Source: Paracoccus alkanivorans (GTDB lineage: Bacteria > Pseudomonadota > Alphaproteobacteria > Rhodobacterales > Rhodobacteraceae). Taken from it: DNA of 64,000 nucleotides. The notes under the pieces were generated by a model, which was not told the DNA's origin, ran no database searches, and saw nothing but the letters and a program-made list of their open reading frames with translations. This document shows positions 24,413 through 33,057 of the stretch, one piece after another. Each line of letters starts with the position of its first letter. The stretch's first letter is position 1. A program made the translations under genes and the position numbers. Location of the stretch: NCBI RefSeq assembly GCF_003697785.1, contig NZ_QOKZ01000001.1, forward strand, positions 124,001 to 188,000, written 5' to 3'.

Positions 24413-25107
24413 GCATCGTTCTCGCCTTTCTCGCACTCCTTGTCGCGGCAATCGGCTGGTGGTTGGCGCAGCAGCGGCTTTTTTCGAAGCCGTGGCTTGA
24501 AACCGGCATACAGCCGATGACGATGGACAGCCCGGCAACACCTCCCGAAACGCTTGGCCTCTGGATTTTCCTGGCAGTCGTCGGAGCGCTTTTCGCGATG
24601 TTGGGCAGCGCCTTTGTCCTGCAGATCGACGCAACGCCGTGGCAACTCGTTCCATTGCCCCGGCTGGTCTGGGTCAATACCGGCGTGCTGGTATTGAGCA
24701 GCGTTTTCCTGCAGATCGCAGCCATTGCCGCACGGCACGGAGAAATGCGCCTTCTCAACCTGTCCCTGGCTGCGGGCGGAGCATCCACGCTTGTATTCCT
24801 GGTCGGCCAGATCACCGCCTGGAAGGTGCTTACCACAAGCGGCCATCTCTTGGCCGGGGCACCGGCCGCCAGCTTTTTTTACCTGATTACCGGGCTGCAC
24901 GGCCTGCATATCCTTGGGGGAATGGTGGCGATGGGCATTGTCTGGCTGCGGCTGGCCCCAGGGTCCCGGCCAAAGCAGGCACATGCCGCGGTCGCACTCT
25001 GCGCGCTCTACTGGCATGCCCTGCTGTTCATCTGGATCGTGCTGATCGCCCTGTTCACCGGATGGGGCAACGAGGTGCTGGCGCTGTGCCGTTCGGTACT
25101 GAGATGA
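24409..25107 (+). CDS. coxO: Cytochrome c oxidase subunit III-family protein (CoxO-like)
   Basis: A 232-residue membrane protein with about six helices, in the COX3/CyoC superfamily. ITGLHGLHILGGMVA and the end ALYWHALLFIWIVLIALF carry the family's conserved histidines. It overlaps coxN by 4 bp (ATGA) and is 10 bp before a second subunit III gene, so both belong to the same transcript. It is the more divergent of the pair: it starts with a membrane helix not seen in coxP and has a long loop with PWLETGIQPMTMDSPATPPE. Two tandem subunit III genes are known from CoxMNOP-type oxidases. Confidence 0.8.
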   Translation: MSIVLAFLALLVAAIGWWLAQQRLFSKPWLETGIQPMTMDSPATPPETLGLWIFLAVVGALFAMLGSAFVLQIDATPWQLVPLPRLVWVNTGVLVLSSVFLQIAAIAARHGEMRLLNLSLAAGGASTLVFLVGQITAWKVLTTSGHLLAGAPAASFFYLITGLHGLHILGGMVAMGIVWLRLAPGSRPKQAHAAVALCALYWHALLFIWIVLIALFTGWGNEVLALCRSVLR

Positions 25108-25117
25108 GGGAAAGCAA

Positions 25118-25834
25118 ATGACCGACAGGACATTGAACAAGACGGAACCCCGATACACTGCGGGGCTTGCGGGCTTCGTTGCCGACTGGAGCTCGGACCA
25201 GCGTGCTTTCAAGAACGTGTCCTGGGGCAAGGCGATGATGTGGATCCTGCTTCTGAGCGACACCTTCATCTTTGGCCTGTTCCTGGTCGCCTATATGGTC
25301 GCGCGCAGCTCCACCCCCGAGACCTGGCCGAATGCCAGCGAGGTCTTTGCCCTGCATATCGGCGGGGCGGATATTCCGCTGATCCTGATCGCGATCATGA
25401 CCTTCGTCCTCATCTCGTCCTCGGGAACCATGGCGATGGCGGTCAACAGCGCCTATCGGCGGGCGCGGGGACCGACCGCCCTGCTGATGCTTGCCACCGC
25501 CCTGCTCGGGGCGGGTTTCGTCGGCATGCAGGCCTTCGAATGGTCCAAGCTGATCGCCGAGGGCGTCCGGCCCTGGGGCAACCCCTGGGGAGCCGAACAG
25601 TTCGGCGCGAGCTTTTTCATGATCACCGGCTTTCACGGCACGCATGTGACCATCGGTGTCATCTTCCTGTTGCTGGTGGCGCATCGGGTCTGGCGGGGTG
25701 ATTTCGACCTTGACCGGCGCAACTGGCTGTCACGGGGCAACGGCGATTACGAAAGCGTCGAGATCATGGGCCTTTACTGGCATTTCGTCGATCTGGTCTG
25801 GGTCTTCATCTTTGCATTCTTCTATTTGTGGTAG
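25118..25834 (+). CDS. coxP: Cytochrome c oxidase subunit III (CoxP-like)
   Basis: A 238-residue subunit III of the haem-copper oxidase with about six to seven transmembrane segments. FVGMQAFEWSKLI is the family GxQ.(F/Y)EW motif with the conserved glutamate, MITGFHGTHVTIGVIFLLL holds the conserved histidines, and the end EIMGLYWHFVDLVWVFIFAF is the classic COX3 terminus. The ~30-residue N terminus is polar and cytoplasmic. AGGGAAAG precedes the ATG. It stabilises subunits I and II. It follows coxO closely and precedes a subunit IV gene by 10 bp. Confidence 0.87.
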   Translation: MTDRTLNKTEPRYTAGLAGFVADWSSDQRAFKNVSWGKAMMWILLLSDTFIFGLFLVAYMVARSSTPETWPNASEVFALHIGGADIPLILIAIMTFVLISSSGTMAMAVNSAYRRARGPTALLMLATALLGAGFVGMQAFEWSKLIAEGVRPWGNPWGAEQFGASFFMITGFHGTHVTIGVIFLLLVAHRVWRGDFDLDRRNWLSRGNGDYESVEIMGLYWHFVDLVWVFIFAFFYLW

Positions 25835-25844
25835 GACAGCGGCC

Positions 25845-26207
25845 ATGGTGCAGACACCGATGAGACATCCCCCGCAGGCAAGGACCGCCGGTCATCACGA
25901 GGGCCAGCAGCATCCGATCAGGCTCTATCTTCTGGTCTGGGGGCTCCTGTTCGTGCTCAGCGCGGCCTCCTATCTCGTGGATTACATGCAGCTTGAGGGA
26001 GGGCTGCGCTGGAGCCTGATCGTGATCTTCATGATGCTGAAAGCCGGGCTTATCGTCGCGGTCTTCATGCATATGGCATGGGAACGGCTGGCGCTTGGCT
26101 ATGCGATCCTGCTGCCGCCGCTCATCATCCTGATCCTTGTCGTCATCATGGTGCTCGAATCCGATTACACCCTGCTGACGCGGCTGACGGCATTCGGCGC
26201 CCGGTAG
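25845..26207 (+). CDS. Cytochrome c oxidase subunit IV-like protein
   Basis: A 120-residue protein with three transmembrane helices (LYLLVWGLLFVLSAASYLV, then LIVIFMMLKAGLIVAVFMHM, then LLPPLIILILVVIMVLES) and a His-rich soluble N terminus. This is the prokaryotic cytochrome C oxidase subunit IV (COX4_pro/CyoD-like) pattern, including the diagnostic MMLKAGLIVAVFMHMAWE. It starts 10 bp after coxP and ends the operon. It assists assembly of the oxidase. No dedicated haem A or Cu insertion gene (ctaA, ctaB, ctaG) follows, so the enzyme must share maturation factors encoded elsewhere. Confidence 0.82.
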   Translation: MVQTPMRHPPQARTAGHHEGQQHPIRLYLLVWGLLFVLSAASYLVDYMQLEGGLRWSLIVIFMMLKAGLIVAVFMHMAWERLALGYAILLPPLIILILVVIMVLESDYTLLTRLTAFGAR

Positions 26208-26343
26208 CGTATTTCCCGCGAGACACGGGTGGAAAGGGTTGTAACCGTCAGCTCAAGGAGGCATGCAATCGCCATGTTTGCCCCGCCGCGATCCATGGAC
26301 GGCATCGCGCGGGATTACGCATCGAGATAACGGAGACTGCCAG

Positions 26344-27273
26344 ATGACCGCACCCATGATCCTGTCCATCGGCGAAGCCATGGTGGAATTGTCGCAGGCC
26401 GGCAGGGACGGGCTTTGGCAGGTGGGTATAGCGGGTGATACGCTCAATACCGCGTGGTATCTGCGCCGCCTGCTGCCCGATGAATGGCAGGTCGGCTATT
26501 TCACGCGCGTCGGCTCGGGCGAGTTCTCGCAGAGGATGATCGACTTCCTGACCGCCGAGGGCATCGACACGGCACATGTCGGGCGCGACCCGCAACGCGA
26601 GATCGGCCTCTATGCAATCTCGCTGAAGGATGGGGAACGCAGCTTCAGCTATTGGCGCGACAGTTCCGCCGCGAAGGGGCTGGCCGACGATCCCGCCATA
26701 CTGGCACAGGCGCTGGCCGGGACGCGCATCGCCTATCTGTCGGGCATTACGCTCGCGATCCTGCCGGACGAGGCACGGATGGCCTTGCTGCAAGCTCTCC
26801 GTGAGGCGCGGGCACTGGGCACGCAGGTCGTGTTCGACCCGAATCTCCGGCCCCGGCTGTGGCCCGGCACGGCGACTATGTGCGACCGGGTCGAGGCCGC
26901 TGCCGCGATATCCGACCTGATCCTGCCCAGCTTCGATGACGAGCGGGACCATTTCGGCGACAGCGATCCACAGGCGACCATCGCCCGTTATCTGGAACGC
27001 GGCGCCGGGCAGGTGATCGTGAAGGCAGGCGGCGATCCGGTCCGGTATGGCGGCAACGAGGGAGAGGGGCTGATCGACGACCTGGAGCGTGAGACACCGG
27101 TTGACACGACCTCGGCCGGGGACAGTTTCAATGCCGGTTATCTGGCCGCAAGACTGCAGGGCGCCGATGTCGGATCAGCTATCCGCGCCGGCCATGAACT
27201 GAGCCGTCAGGTCATCCGCCATCGCGGCGCCCTGGTCCGCGAGGCCGTCGAGGCGGTGCTGGCGCAAGGCTGA
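26344..27273 (+). CDS. PfkB-family sugar kinase, probable 2-dehydro-3-deoxygluconokinase
   Basis: A 309-residue ribokinase-fold kinase. The N-terminal ILSIGEAMVELSQAG and the C-terminal TTSAGDSFNAGYLAARL are PfkB signatures 1 and 2, the latter containing the catalytic aspartate and anion hole. The substrate-side residues and overall sequence resemble KdgK, which phosphorylates KDG to KDPG in the Entner-Doudoroff branch. ATG 26344 is chosen because it starts the first beta strand. An upstream in-frame start adds 27 unconserved residues. It follows the cox operon after 136 bp and precedes the Sua5-type gene by 73 bp. Other PfkB substrates cannot be excluded. Confidence 0.78.
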   Translation: MTAPMILSIGEAMVELSQAGRDGLWQVGIAGDTLNTAWYLRRLLPDEWQVGYFTRVGSGEFSQRMIDFLTAEGIDTAHVGRDPQREIGLYAISLKDGERSFSYWRDSSAAKGLADDPAILAQALAGTRIAYLSGITLAILPDEARMALLQALREARALGTQVVFDPNLRPRLWPGTATMCDRVEAAAAISDLILPSFDDERDHFGDSDPQATIARYLERGAGQVIVKAGGDPVRYGGNEGEGLIDDLERETPVDTTSAGDSFNAGYLAARLQGADVGSAIRAGHELSRQVIRHRGALVREAVEAVLAQG

Positions 27274-27346
27274 CCCCTGCATTCGCGGTATTTTCAAGCC
27301 GTCATGGCTGGGTTATGGCCAAGTCCCCGACCGCAAAGGGAACGCG

Positions 27347-28306
27347 ATGATCATTCACCACTCGGACGCCCGGGCCCTGCCGCTTGCCGTTGACCTGCTG
27401 TCCCGGCAGGATCTGGTCGCCGTGCCGACCGAAACCGTCTACGGCCTCGCGGGGCTGTCGACCTCTCCCGAGGCGATTGCGAAAATCTACGCCGCCAAGA
27501 ACCGGCCACAAGGCAATCCGCTGATCTCGCATGTCGCCGATATTGCGATGGCAGAGCGTTATGCCGTCTTCGATCCCATCTCTCGCAGGCTGGCCGAGTC
27601 ATTCTGGCCCGGTCCGCTGACGCTGATCCTGCCATTGCGCGACGGGAAGGGCATCGACCGCAGTTCGACCGCCGGCCGGGAACTGGTGGCGCTTCGCGCG
27701 CCCAAGGGGTTCGCACATGATGTCATCGCGCAGCTTGGAATGCCGGTAGCCGCCCCGAGCGCGAACCTGTCGGGCCGTATCAGCCCGACCACCGCCCGGC
27801 ATGTTGCCGACGACCTTGGCGAGCGGATCCTCCTGATCATCGACGGCGGTCCCACTTCACTGGGCGTCGAGTCCACCGTGATACATGTCGGCGATACGGG
27901 CGTGGCTATCCTGCGCCCGGGCGCGCTGACCGCCGATATTCTTGCCGAGGTGGCGGATGCGCCGCTGACCGAGGTGGCGAAAGATGCCGAGAAGCTCTCT
28001 CCGGGCATGATGAGTTCGCATTACGCCCCGCGGGCAAGCCTGCGGCTGGATGCCAGACGGATCGAACCCGGCGAGGCCGTCCTCGGCTTCGGGCAAGACC
28101 CGATAGCGGGGATCGAGGCAGCGGCGGAAGTCTTCAATCTCAGTCCCTCCGGCGATCTGGCCGAGGCGGCGCGAAACCTGTTCGACCTGATGCACAAGGC
28201 CGATGCGATAGGGGTGCACAGCATCGCCGTCGCGCCGATACCGCAGCGCGGGATGGGCCTTGCCATCAATGACAGGCTCCGGCGCGCGGCGGCACCGCGA
28301 AGCTGA
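27347..28306 (+). CDS. L-threonylcarbamoyladenylate synthase (Sua5/YwlC type)
   Basis: A 319-residue enzyme making threonylcarbamoyl-AMP from threonine, bicarbonate and ATP, the first step of t6A37 modification of ANN-decoding tRNAs. The YrdC domain covers about residues 8-200, with VPTETVYGLAGL, KIYAAKNRPQGNPL and SANLSGRISPTTA. A linker (LSPGMMSSHYAP) leads to the smaller Sua5 C-terminal domain, so it is the two-domain Sua5 form rather than short TsaC. It follows the sugar kinase gene and is convergent with ileS. The end of the gene and the ileS stop are 19 bp apart. Confidence 0.92.
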   Translation: MIIHHSDARALPLAVDLLSRQDLVAVPTETVYGLAGLSTSPEAIAKIYAAKNRPQGNPLISHVADIAMAERYAVFDPISRRLAESFWPGPLTLILPLRDGKGIDRSSTAGRELVALRAPKGFAHDVIAQLGMPVAAPSANLSGRISPTTARHVADDLGERILLIIDGGPTSLGVESTVIHVGDTGVAILRPGALTADILAEVADAPLTEVAKDAEKLSPGMMSSHYAPRASLRLDARRIEPGEAVLGFGQDPIAGIEAAAEVFNLSPSGDLAEAARNLFDLMHKADAIGVHSIAVAPIPQRGMGLAINDRLRRAAAPRS

Positions 28307-28325
28307 CAAAGCCGGGCCGCGCCGG

Positions 28326-31241
28326 CTATTCGCCGCCGCCCAGCACCTCGTCGCAACGTGCGCAGACCCCCGGATGGGCATGGCTGCCGACATCGGGCAG
28401 GATCTTCCAGCAGCGCTGGCATTTCTCGCCTTCCGCCAGTTCGAAAACCGCGCCGATGCCAGGGATCTCGGCCATGCGGAACGCCTCGTTCGGAATCGGA
28501 TCGGCGGTCAGGACCAGATCGGAAACGATGCAGATATCCGCGAAATTCACCGATCTCAGCGCCGCCAGCGCCTCTTGGTCCTCGACATGGACGACTGGCG
28601 CGGCCTCGAGACTGGCGCCGATGGTCTTGTCGCTGCGCCTGATCTCCAGCGCCGCCGTGACGACCCGGCGGGCGCGGCGCACCTGATCCCATTTCGCGGC
28701 CAGCGGCTCGTTCAGCCAGTCCGCCGGAGTGGTCGGGAAATCATGCAGATGCACGCTGTCGTCTTCCGAGGGGAAGCGTGACAGCCACACATCCTCCATC
28801 GTGAAGGGCAGGATCGGCGCGAGCCATGTCACCAGCCGGTGGAACAGGATGTCCAGCACCGTCCGCGCGGCACGGCGGCGGGTGCCGCCGGGCGCATCGC
28901 AGTAAAGCGCATCCTTGCGGATATCGAAATAGAAGGACGACAGGTCGATGGTGCAGAACTGGAACAGTTTCTGGAACACGCCTTGGAAGTCATAGGCGTC
29001 ATAGCCCTTGCGCACCGCGTGATCCAGTTGCGCCAGGCGATGCAGCACCCATTGCTCCAGCTCGGGCATCTCGGAAGGGTCCAGCTTTTCGGCATCCGAG
29101 AAACCGGCCAGGTTGCCCAGCATGAAACGCAGCGTGTTGCGCAAGCGGCGATAGCTGTCGGCGGTGCCCTTCAGGATCTCGGGACCGATACGGCTGTCGG
29201 CGGTATAATCCACCTGCGCCACCCAGAGCCGCAGGATATCCGCGCCATATTGCCTGACGACCTCGGCCGGAACGATGGTGTTGCCAAGCGATTTGGACAT
29301 CTTCATGCCCTTGGCATCCAGCGTGAAACCATGCGTCAGCACGCCGCGATAGGGCGCGCGCCCCCTGGTGGCGCTGGCCTGCAAGAGCGAGGACTGGAAC
29401 CAGCCGCGATGCTGGTCGGTGCCTTCCAGATACAGGTCGGCAATCCCGTCGGGCGAGCCATCGGCGCGGTCGCGGATCACGAAGGCATGGGTCGAGCCGG
29501 AATCGAACCAGACATCCAGCACATCCGTGACCTGATCGTATTCCTCGGGGTTCACGACACCGTCCAGAACCTGTGCCTTGAAACCCTCGCGATACCAGAC
29601 ATCCGCGCCCTCGGCCTCGAAGGCGGCGATGATGCGGTCGTTGACGCGCTGGTCGCGCAGCAGGAAATCCGGGTCGGTGGGCTTGGCGCCCTTCCGGACG
29701 AAACAGGTGAGCGGCACACCCCATGCCCGCTGCCGCGACAGCACCCAATCGGGCCGGTTTTCGACCATCGAGTGAATCCGGTTGCGCCCGGTCTGCGGCG
29801 TCCAGCGCACCAGCTTGTCGATCGAGGCCAGCGCGCGGGCGCGGATCGTGTCGCCATGCGCGTCCATGCCGTCATCCAGGGGCTTGTCGATGGCGGCGAA
29901 CCATTGCGCCGTATTGCGGAAGATCAGCGGCGCCTTGGAGCGCCAGCTATGCGGGTAGGAATGCTTGATCCTGCCCTTGGCCAGAAGCGCCCCGGCATAG
30001 GCCAGCTGCTTGATGACACTGACATTGGCGGGGCCGTCCTTGCCATCCGCGGCGATGATCTCCTGCCCGCCGAAGATCGGCAGATCGGCGCGATAGCTGC
30101 CATCCGGCTCGACATTATAGGTCATCGGCAGGCCATGCTTCAGGCCAAGCTGATAGTCGTCATCGCCGTGACTGGGCGCGGTATGGACGAAACCCGTCCC
30201 GGCCTCGTCTGTGACATGATCGCCGGGCAGCATCGGAACATCGTAATCCCATTCGCCTGCCGCACCCTCGACGGCGCGGAACGGATGGGCGAGGGTCAGG
30301 CCCTTGAATTCACCCGCGGATACGTCGCGCAGGCGTTTATGGCTTTCCACCCTGGCCGCGGTCATCACGCTTTCGGCCAAGGCATCGGCGAGGATCAGCT
30401 TTTCGCCCGGCGTCGCGGTCGAATTCTCGGCAGTCTCGCCGATCTCGTAAAGCCCGTAGGCAATGCCGGGGTGATAGGCGACGGCCCGGTTCTGCGGGAT
30501 GGTCCATGGCGTCGTGGTCCAGATCACCACCGACGCGCCGTCCAGCGCCCCGTCCACCGGCTTGAACCGCACCCAGATCGTATGGCTGGTATGATCGTGA
30601 TACTCGACCTCGGCCTCGGCCAGCGCGGTCTTTTCGACCGGCGACCACATCACCGGCTTGGAGCCCTGGTAAAGCGAACCGTTCATCAGCAGTTTCATGA
30701 ACTCGGCCGCGATCACCGCCTCGGCATGGAAATCCATGGTCAGGTAGGGATCATCCCATTTGCCGGTCACGCCAAGGCGCTTGAACTCCTCGCGCTGCAC
30801 GTCGATCCACTCATCGGCGAAACGGCGGCATTCCTGCCGGAACTCGACAATATCGACCGCATCCTTGTCGAGCCCCTTGGCGCGGTATTGCTCTTCGATC
30901 TTCCATTCGATCGGCAGGCCGTGGCAATCCCATCCCGGCACATAGCGCGAATCGCGGCCCATCATCTGCTGCGAACGGACGATGAAATCCTTGAGCACCT
31001 TGTTCAGCGCGTGCCCGATATGCAGGTTCCCGTTCGCGTAAGGGGGGCCATCATGCAGGATGAAGGGCGCCCGCTCCCCTGCCCGCTCGCGCAGGCGGTC
31101 ATAGATGCCGATCCGCTGCCACCGGGCCAGCCATTCGGGCTCGCGCGCGGGCAGGCCGGCCCGCATGGGGAATTCGGTCTGCGGCAGAAAGACGGTATCG
31201 CGGTAGTCGGGCGCGTCGGCCTGGGATGTATCGGCGCTCAT
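28326..31241 (-). CDS. ileS: Isoleucyl-tRNA synthetase
   Basis: A 971-residue class I aminoacyl-tRNA synthetase that charges tRNA-Ile. HIGH motif at 74-77 (PYANGNLHIGHALNK) and KMSKS loop near residue 646 (MKMSKSLGNTIV) form the ATP site. The large CP1 editing domain (about 180-420) includes WTTTPWTIPQNRA. The C-terminal zinc finger has CQRCW and CARCDEVLGGGE. ATG 31241 is preferred because it follows AAGGAA and starts the family-like N terminus. An upstream in-frame start adds 14 residues. No T-box leader is visible, as expected for this group. It is divergent from the GT-A-like gene. Confidence 0.97.
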   Translation of the reverse strand: MSADTSQADAPDYRDTVFLPQTEFPMRAGLPAREPEWLARWQRIGIYDRLRERAGERAPFILHDGPPYANGNLHIGHALNKVLKDFIVRSQQMMGRDSRYVPGWDCHGLPIEWKIEEQYRAKGLDKDAVDIVEFRQECRRFADEWIDVQREEFKRLGVTGKWDDPYLTMDFHAEAVIAAEFMKLLMNGSLYQGSKPVMWSPVEKTALAEAEVEYHDHTSHTIWVRFKPVDGALDGASVVIWTTTPWTIPQNRAVAYHPGIAYGLYEIGETAENSTATPGEKLILADALAESVMTAARVESHKRLRDVSAGEFKGLTLAHPFRAVEGAAGEWDYDVPMLPGDHVTDEAGTGFVHTAPSHGDDDYQLGLKHGLPMTYNVEPDGSYRADLPIFGGQEIIAADGKDGPANVSVIKQLAYAGALLAKGRIKHSYPHSWRSKAPLIFRNTAQWFAAIDKPLDDGMDAHGDTIRARALASIDKLVRWTPQTGRNRIHSMVENRPDWVLSRQRAWGVPLTCFVRKGAKPTDPDFLLRDQRVNDRIIAAFEAEGADVWYREGFKAQVLDGVVNPEEYDQVTDVLDVWFDSGSTHAFVIRDRADGSPDGIADLYLEGTDQHRGWFQSSLLQASATRGRAPYRGVLTHGFTLDAKGMKMSKSLGNTIVPAEVVRQYGADILRLWVAQVDYTADSRIGPEILKGTADSYRRLRNTLRFMLGNLAGFSDAEKLDPSEMPELEQWVLHRLAQLDHAVRKGYDAYDFQGVFQKLFQFCTIDLSSFYFDIRKDALYCDAPGGTRRRAARTVLDILFHRLVTWLAPILPFTMEDVWLSRFPSEDDSVHLHDFPTTPADWLNEPLAAKWDQVRRARRVVTAALEIRRSDKTIGASLEAAPVVHVEDQEALAALRSVNFADICIVSDLVLTADPIPNEAFRMAEIPGIGAVFELAEGEKCQRCWKILPDVGSHAHPGVCARCDEVLGGGE

Positions 31242-31543
31242 CGTGGCGTTCCTTGTTCGGGTGTTCGAAGATCGGTTGGACAATAGCTGACCCGGCGGCG
31301 CGAGACCTCACGCCACCGGGCAGCTAATTCGTGATCCGAACACCGGAAATTCCATGCCGCCTTCTATAGAAAGGCCGCGAACGGGCTGCAAGCGCTCTGC
31401 TTGCTCCATTTCCCGAACTTCATGCGCCTGCCCGTAAAGTCTTCGATTAGAGGCTTTGCGGCAATTGTCGCGCGACCTTAGCCAATCGGCCCTTTACTGC
31501 GGCCATGCATGAATTAGTGTCTGCGACAGGCAAGGGATCGAAC
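31242..31543. other. Divergent intergenic region, ileS / GT-A-like gene
   Basis: About 300 bp of shared upstream DNA. No perfect palindrome, repeat or open frame is seen. It must contain both promoters, but no convincing -35/-10 pair could be picked by eye. Confidence 0.4.
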
Positions 31544-32593
31544 ATGGCCGAGCAAGACAGCCCTAACATAGCGGTAAAGACGATCAGGGCAGACAAGGGC
31601 GCCGGGACAGAACCTGCGAATATCCTGATCGTTGCGCAGGCGGGGCGCCTGCAATTCGAGGCCCTGCTTTTTGCCGCGAGCCTGCGTCAGTTCTCCCCCG
31701 ATTATCCGGGGCGGCTGGTTATTGCCGAGCCGCAGCCCGAGGACGCGTGGCAGGGGCATGACACGAGGATCGCGCCGGAAATCCGGGAGGCGCTGGAATG
31801 GCTGGGGGCCGATATCCGCCCGTTCACCGCCCGGCATTTCGGCGCGAGCTATCCCTATGGCAACAAGATCGAGGCATTGCAGATTCTGCCCGAAAGGGAA
31901 CCGTTCGTCTTTTTCGACACCGACACATTGATCCTGGATTCACTGGGCAAGGTCGAATTCGACTTCAGGCGCCCCTCGGCATCGATGCGCCGCGAAGGCA
32001 CATGGCCGATTCCGCCGCTTTACGGTCCGGGATACGCCGGCATCTGGAGATCGCTCTACGATCGGTTCGGGCTAGATTTCGACAGCAGCCTGGACCTGAG
32101 CCAGCCGGACGAGCATTGGGAACGGTATCTCTATTTCAACGCGGGCTGGTTCTTTGGCGAGGATCCGACGGAGTTCGGGCGCCGGTTTCTCGAATGGGCC
32201 CTTGCCATACGCGACGATCCCCGGGAGGAACTGGCCTGCCAGAAGCTCCATCCCTGGCTGGACCAGATCGTTCTGCCCCTTGTCATCCATTCCTTCGGCG
32301 GCGGCAGGCCGGGACCGGGCCTGGCCGAGTTGGATGGCCATGTGACATGCCATTACCGCAACCTGTCCCTGTTATATGCCCGCGAATCCGATACGGTTGT
32401 CGAAGTGCTGGAGGCAACGGTCAGCCACAACCGGGTCAAGGAGCATGTCGGGCAATGGGATGCGGCCCGCAAGCTGATCTTTCAGGGCAAGGGACGGGAC
32501 AAGATCCGGACGATGTTCGACCGCAGCATCCTGCCCTCGAAAGAGCATATGATTCGCAATCCGCTTAAAAATTCCGGCTGGTGGCTGATCTGA
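31544..32593 (+). CDS. Hypothetical protein with glycosyltransferase-A-like features
   Basis: A 349-residue soluble protein with a Rossmann-like start (ANILIVAQAGRLQFEALLFA) and a DTDT acidic motif after a hydrophobic strand (PFVFFDTDTLILDSL), the position of a DxD metal/nucleotide-sugar motif in GT-A enzymes. Conserved aromatic-rich segments follow (YLYFNAGWFFGEDP, LDQIVLPLVIHSFGGG). No membrane segment or signal peptide is seen. ATG 31544 is preferred because AGGGAT precedes it. An in-frame ATG lies 39 bp upstream. Similar proteins seem common in Rhodobacteraceae, but their function is not known to me. Glycosyl transfer is inferred only from the motif. Confidence 0.65.
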   Translation: MAEQDSPNIAVKTIRADKGAGTEPANILIVAQAGRLQFEALLFAASLRQFSPDYPGRLVIAEPQPEDAWQGHDTRIAPEIREALEWLGADIRPFTARHFGASYPYGNKIEALQILPEREPFVFFDTDTLILDSLGKVEFDFRRPSASMRREGTWPIPPLYGPGYAGIWRSLYDRFGLDFDSSLDLSQPDEHWERYLYFNAGWFFGEDPTEFGRRFLEWALAIRDDPREELACQKLHPWLDQIVLPLVIHSFGGGRPGPGLAELDGHVTCHYRNLSLLYARESDTVVEVLEATVSHNRVKEHVGQWDAARKLIFQGKGRDKIRTMFDRSILPSKEHMIRNPLKNSGWWLI

Positions 32594-32684
32594 TCAGGCA
32601 GCGGGAACAGGGCATCCGCGATCCGGTGCCCTGTTCCGGCATCGCCTGCCGGGCAGCGGACCGGCTCTCTGCGCCTGTATTCCA

Positions 32685-32789
32685 TTACATCGTTTCGGTT
32701 TTCCGCTGAAACATCCAAACGATGTAAGTTTTTGTTTTTACGCATTTCCGGACGCAAAACCGGTATCCGATTTTGCGGGAAATGCTTTA
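32685..32789 (-). repeat. Dispersed intergenic repeat B, copy 1
   Basis: The reverse complement of this stretch matches 42253-42356 nearly throughout, with blocks AAAGCATTTCC, GCGTCCGGAAATGCGTAAAA, TTACATCGTTT and AAACGATGTA. It holds two hairpins: ACATCGTTT/AAACGATGT (9-bp stem) and CGCAAAA/TTTTGCG nested in GCATTTCC/GGAAATGC. The sequence is reminiscent of the RIME-type palindromic repeats of alphaproteobacteria, from memory. Confidence 0.75.
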
Positions 32790-32897
32790 GGTAGGAATAC
32801 TTAGGTAATCGCACGCATAGATCATGCGCCGCCCGATCATCTAGAAATGAATCATTAGCGAGCAAATGTTTAGGGTGAGCAAGTTATTTATAGTGAA

Positions 32898-32923
32898 GCC
32901 CGCCCTCGTGGCGGGCTTTTTTT
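32898..32923 (+). terminator. Intrinsic terminator
   Basis: GCCCGCC-CTCGT-GGCGGGC followed directly by seven T is a textbook Rho-independent terminator on the + strand. It lies about 300 bp after the GT-A-like gene, so it ends either that long 3' region or a separate short transcript from the AT-rich stretch just before it. Confidence 0.9.
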
Positions 32924-33057
32924 ATTTCACGCAGCCCAGCAAACCTTTTCCAGTCGCCAAACCTATAAGATTGAAAGGGCTTATTTGCCTCCGCGCGTTC
33001 CCGTGACAGTTGGAACCCATTTCGGTCATTGCATTCCAGATTCGGCGGAGAGGGAAC

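Larger units (their letters stand above)
32594..33057. other. Gap with repeat B copy, possible small RNA and terminator
   Basis: 464 bp without a protein gene between the GT-A-like gene and the convergent GNAT gene. It contains repeat B copy 1 (32685-32789), an AT-rich stretch (32790-32897) without an open frame, and a canonical intrinsic terminator (32898-32923). The region after the terminator shows nothing. Confidence 0.6.

Noticed and set aside
22814..24655. A 613-codon open frame on the minus strand opposite coxN
   Set aside because: It mirrors the cytochrome oxidase subunit I gene, is dominated by His, Asp, Gln and Arg, and has no recognisable motif or ribosome-binding site.
28839..31286. 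An 815-codon open frame on the + strand opposite ileS
   Set aside because: It is exactly antisense to a complete isoleucyl-tRNA synthetase. Its composition (rich in Arg, His, Asp, Gly) is the usual by-product of a high-GC gene read on the other strand, and no domain is visible.
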